Shown here piece by piece: positions 6,672 to 8,454 of a stretch of 8,454 nucleotides of DNA. A program made the position numbers and the translations under genes. Every line of letters starts with the position of its first letter. Positions within the stretch are counted from its first letter, which is position 1. This DNA is from Pseudomonadota bacterium (GTDB lineage Bacteria; Pseudomonadota; Alphaproteobacteria; Rhizobiales; Aestuariivirgaceae), in contig JAEKFU010000556.1 of NCBI GenBank assembly GCA_016522385.1, positions 1 through 8,454 on the forward strand, read 5' to 3'. Under the pieces are notes generated by a model. It did not search any database. It was not told where the DNA came from and worked only from the letters and a program-made list of their open reading frames with translations.

Positions 6672-8044
6672 ACGAGTTTTCGCTCCTTGAGAAACTCCTC
6701 AACCAGATCGCTCAGACCCGGTTTGCTCACATCGGTATATTCATAAAATGCGCGCACGATAGGTTTGTCGACTCTTATGAGTTCCGCAAGATTTGCCGGC
6801 GTTGCGGACACCACAACATCTGCTGGCGTTGCTGAGATTGTTGTGGCCAATGCCTCTAGCTGGTCGTCATAATATCCGACTGCCGGAAGAACGGCTCCAA
6901 TATGGGGGTAGTCCTCATAGACCTTGGCGATTTCCGCCGTTGCGAAGGGGCGTGGGTTGACAATTTCGGCAGCTTGGGCCTGACCCGCGGCTACAAATCC
7001 TGCACCGTAAGCCATGCCCCCATGGGTGATTGTCGGCCCGTCTTCAACGACAACCACACGTTTGTCCCGTACCAGTTCCTCGTGGTCGAGGCGAATTGGC
7101 GACGCACCGCGGACCACGTGCGCGTGCGGATTGACCGCTCTTGCCGCCTTGGTAACGGCTTGGATGTTCGCCTCTGGCGCCGAGTTGGTCTTGGAGATCA
7201 GCAGGATGTCGGCCATGCGCAGAACGCTTTCGCCTGGGTGATGGGTCGTCTCGTGTCCCGGCCGTAATGGATCGACGAGGCTGATCTGCAGATCGGGCCA
7301 GATGAAGGAAAAATCGTTGTTACCACCATCCCAAAGCAGGATGTCGGACTCCATTTGTGCCCTTTTGACGATTTTTGAATAGTCCACACCCGCGTAAACG
7401 ACGTTGCCCAGAGACAGGTGCAGTTCGTATTCTTCGCGCTCCTCAATCGTGCAGTCTGCTTCGTCCAAGTCTTGCCAAGTCGCAAAACGCTGTACTGCTT
7501 GCCTCTCGAGATCGCCATATGGCATGGGATGGCGAATGACCGCCACGTTGAGACCACGGTCCTTTAACAGTTGCGAAAGCCAACGGGTCGTTTGTGATTT
7601 GCCACAACCGGTCCTGACCGCGCACACGGCAATGACCGGTACAGCTGCACGCAACATGGTGCGATCCGGACCCAAGAGGACGAAATCCGCGCCCGCGGTC
7701 AGGGCAATCGAAGCTGCATGCATCACATGTGCATGTGTCACATCGCTATAGGCGAACACCACCTGATTGATCGCGTGGTCACGGCACAACCGTTCCAATT
7801 CGGCTTCGTCAGTTATTGGAATGCCGTTTGGGTAATATGGACCGGACAGAGGCGACGGGTAGCGGCGTTCTGCAATCCTTGGAATCTGTGATGCTGTAAA
7901 TGCCACGACTTCGATCGATGGATCGTCCCGGTAGACCATATTGAAGTTGTGAAAGTCGCGCCCTGCGGCACCCATTATGATGACGCGCCTCGGATCCGCC
8001 TTTTTGGGGGAGACCTGAGTGCGTGATGTCGATCTCTCTTGCAT
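6668..8044 (-). CDS. Cyclic 2,3-diphosphoglycerate synthetase-family P-loop protein, bacterial role unknown
   Basis: A 458-residue protein of the family named for archaeal cyclic 2,3-diphosphoglycerate synthetase (cPGS), which uses ATP to close 2,3-diphosphoglycerate into a ring. The N-terminal part has the hallmark RVIIMGAAGRDFHNFN (about 20-35), a Rossmann-like nucleotide-binding start, followed by VVAFTASQIP. A P-loop of deviant form (CAVRTGCGKSQTTRW, Lys149-Ser150) comes next. Further on are a Walker-B-like DILLWDGGNNDFSF (234-247), an ISKTN motif (283-287) like the base-recognition element of GTPases, and VEDGPTITHGGMAYGAG (333-349). Bacteria generally do not use cyclic diphosphoglycerate, so another substrate is likely. 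ATG 8044 gives about 20 residues before the conserved start and has a weak ribosome site. The gene converges on arcC, overlapping it by four bases, and has its own FNR-type box. Family call is firm; reaction is not. Confidence 0.88.
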   Translation of the reverse strand: MQERSTSRTQVSPKKADPRRVIIMGAAGRDFHNFNMVYRDDPSIEVVAFTASQIPRIAERRYPSPLSGPYYPNGIPITDEAELERLCRDHAINQVVFAYSDVTHAHVMHAASIALTAGADFVLLGPDRTMLRAAVPVIAVCAVRTGCGKSQTTRWLSQLLKDRGLNVAVIRHPMPYGDLERQAVQRFATWQDLDEADCTIEEREEYELHLSLGNVVYAGVDYSKIVKRAQMESDILLWDGGNNDFSFIWPDLQISLVDPLRPGHETTHHPGESVLRMADILLISKTNSAPEANIQAVTKAARAVNPHAHVVRGASPIRLDHEELVRDKRVVVVEDGPTITHGGMAYGAGFVAAGQAQAAEIVNPRPFATAEIAKVYEDYPHIGAVLPAVGYYDDQLEALATTISATPADVVVSATPANLAELIRVDKPIVRAFYEYTDVSKPGLSDLVEEFLKERKLV

Positions 8045-8106
8045 GTGCAGCCCAATCCGCTGTCACTGGGTCCGGCTGCAGTCTAATCGCTTTCTGACTT
8101 TGCCAT

Positions 8107-8120
8107 TTGATTTGGCTCAA
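8107..8120 (-). promoter_or_regulatory. FNR/FixK-type box in front of the cPGS-like gene
   Basis: Read on the minus strand the site is TTGAG-CCAA-ATCAA. It matches the FixK consensus TTGA-N6-TCAA exactly and the stricter FNR form at nine of ten positions. Its centre (8113.5) is about 70 bases before the ATG at 8044, nearly the same distance as the arcB box. TAGACT on the minus strand (8085 down to 8080) is a reasonable -10 for a start near 8073, which puts the box about 41 bases upstream as expected for class II activation. Confidence 0.68.
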
Positions 8121-8284
8121 GCGGAATAAGTGCGTCGCCGTCAGAGCATTTCCCGATATTATTTATGGCATTGACGAGCTTTCTGCGTATCCTTGAACTG
8201 CCGTTAAGACCACATGAGCTGGCCTGGCACGAAGGGTCATCTCCCCTGGAGACACCGGCGGTTGACGCGGCCCTCCGTGTTGAA

Positions 8285-8314
8285 TGCACCAGGGTCTGTT
8301 GAGACCCTAGTGCA
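8285..8314. repeat. 30-base near-perfect inverted repeat (hairpin)
   Basis: The left arm TGCAC-C-AGGGTCT (8285-8297) and right arm AGACCCT-A-GTGCA (8302-8314) pair over 12 bases with one C/A mismatch, around a GTTG loop. Neither strand has a T-run after the stem, so a normal intrinsic terminator is unlikely. It might be an operator, an mRNA structure or a remnant of a mobile-element end. Confidence 0.6.
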
Positions 8315-8321
8315 AGTCAAA

Positions 8322-8351
8322 TTTACAACCTTACCCCCTGGGGTGCATAAC
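8322..8351 (+). promoter_or_regulatory. Promoter-like element with an internal dyad
   Basis: TTTACA (8322-8327, five of six -35 matches) and CATAAC (8346-8351, four of six -10 matches) are 18 bases apart. The spacer contains the dyad ACCCC-CT-GGGGT (8333-8344). A dyad inside a slightly long spacer recalls MerR-family promoters, but this one is off-centre and does not match a known operator. It would drive the open frame at 8373. Confidence 0.25.
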
Positions 8352-8372
8352 GATAGCTGCCTCAATTAAGAA

Positions 8373-8454
8373 ATGATGGATCGAACTGGGTCAAGGCACC
8401 GTAGCTGGCGATTTCCTACAATTCGGACTGAACGTTCAATACTCAATTCAAGAG
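8373..8454 (+). CDS. Possible start of an unidentified gene, cut by window edge
   Basis: From ATG 8373 (a second ATG follows at 8376) the frame stays open for 27 codons to the end of the window. The peptide is Arg/Ser-rich (MMDRTGSRHRSWRFPTIRTE and onward) and matches nothing I recognise. The ribosome site is poor (AAGAA directly before the ATG). A promoter-like element ends about 20 bases upstream. An open run this short occurs often by chance, so this is a tentative call. Confidence 0.18.
   Translation, partial: MMDRTGSRHRSWRFPTIRTERSILNSR

Larger units (their letters stand above)
8121..8454. other. Stretch without a convincing complete gene
   Basis: This stretch lies beyond the cPGS-like promoter. 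A 45-codon plus-strand frame (8165-8302, starting MALTSFLRILELPLRP) reads like plausible protein but has no ribosome site and no family I recognise; it could be a relic. A 68-codon minus-strand frame (8083-8289) is Ser/Arg/Cys-mixed and crosses the FNR box, so I do not call it. The stretch also contains a palindrome, a promoter-like element and a short open frame reaching the window edge, listed separately. Confidence 0.5.

Noticed and set aside
6690..6706. TTGAG...CTCAA resembling a further FNR box near the arcC/cPGS junction
   Set aside because: Spacing is wrong for TTGA-N6-TCAA and it lies inside the end of the cPGS-like coding region.
8083..8289. Minus-strand 68-codon frame upstream of the cPGS-like gene
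   Set aside because: It overlaps the FNR-type box and promoter region, lacks a ribosome site and has no recognisable features.

Overview
The window looks like part of a chromosome from an alphaproteobacterium, most likely of the rhizobial order (Hyphomicrobiales). This is inferred from the GC-rich coding style, the protein families present and a FixK/FNR-type regulatory motif. No RNA gene, transposase or CRISPR array is visible.

Left part (1-1718): the 5' portion of a minus-strand gene for a small exported protein resembling the molybdopterin-oxidoreductase-like COG3915 family is cut by the window edge. It is divergent, across about 100 bases, from a complete 12-helix MFS transporter.

Middle (1719-4540): an envelope-stress style operon codes for a Spy/CpxP-like periplasmic protein, an OmpR-family response regulator and its membrane histidine kinase. 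A direct repeat TTTAC-N5-TTTAC lies upstream of the first gene. It matches a CpxR box (GTAAA-N5-GTAAA on the other strand) and is one base off the RstA box, so the operon is probably autoregulated. A hairpin spanning the kinase stop codon may end the transcript.

Right part (4541-8120): an apparent low-oxygen module. A perfect FNR/FixK/ANR box (TTGAT-CAGT-ATCAA) sits about 70 bases before a catabolic-type ornithine carbamoyltransferase gene (arcB), followed by carbamate kinase (arcC). Together these enzymes turn citrulline and phosphate into ornithine, ammonia, CO2 and ATP. Converging on them, with stop codons overlapping by 4 bases, is a gene for a P-loop protein of the cyclic 2,3-diphosphoglycerate synthetase family, a family first characterised in methanogens. 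It has its own near-perfect FNR/FixK box at almost the same distance from its start. No arginine deiminase or arginine/ornithine antiporter gene is present. The pairing of arcBC with a cPGS-like protein of unknown bacterial function under a shared anaerobic signal is the most interesting feature of the window.

Right edge (8121-8454): no convincing complete gene. It holds a 30-base near-perfect palindrome, a promoter-like element with an internal dyad, and a short reading frame that may begin a plus-strand gene running off the window.
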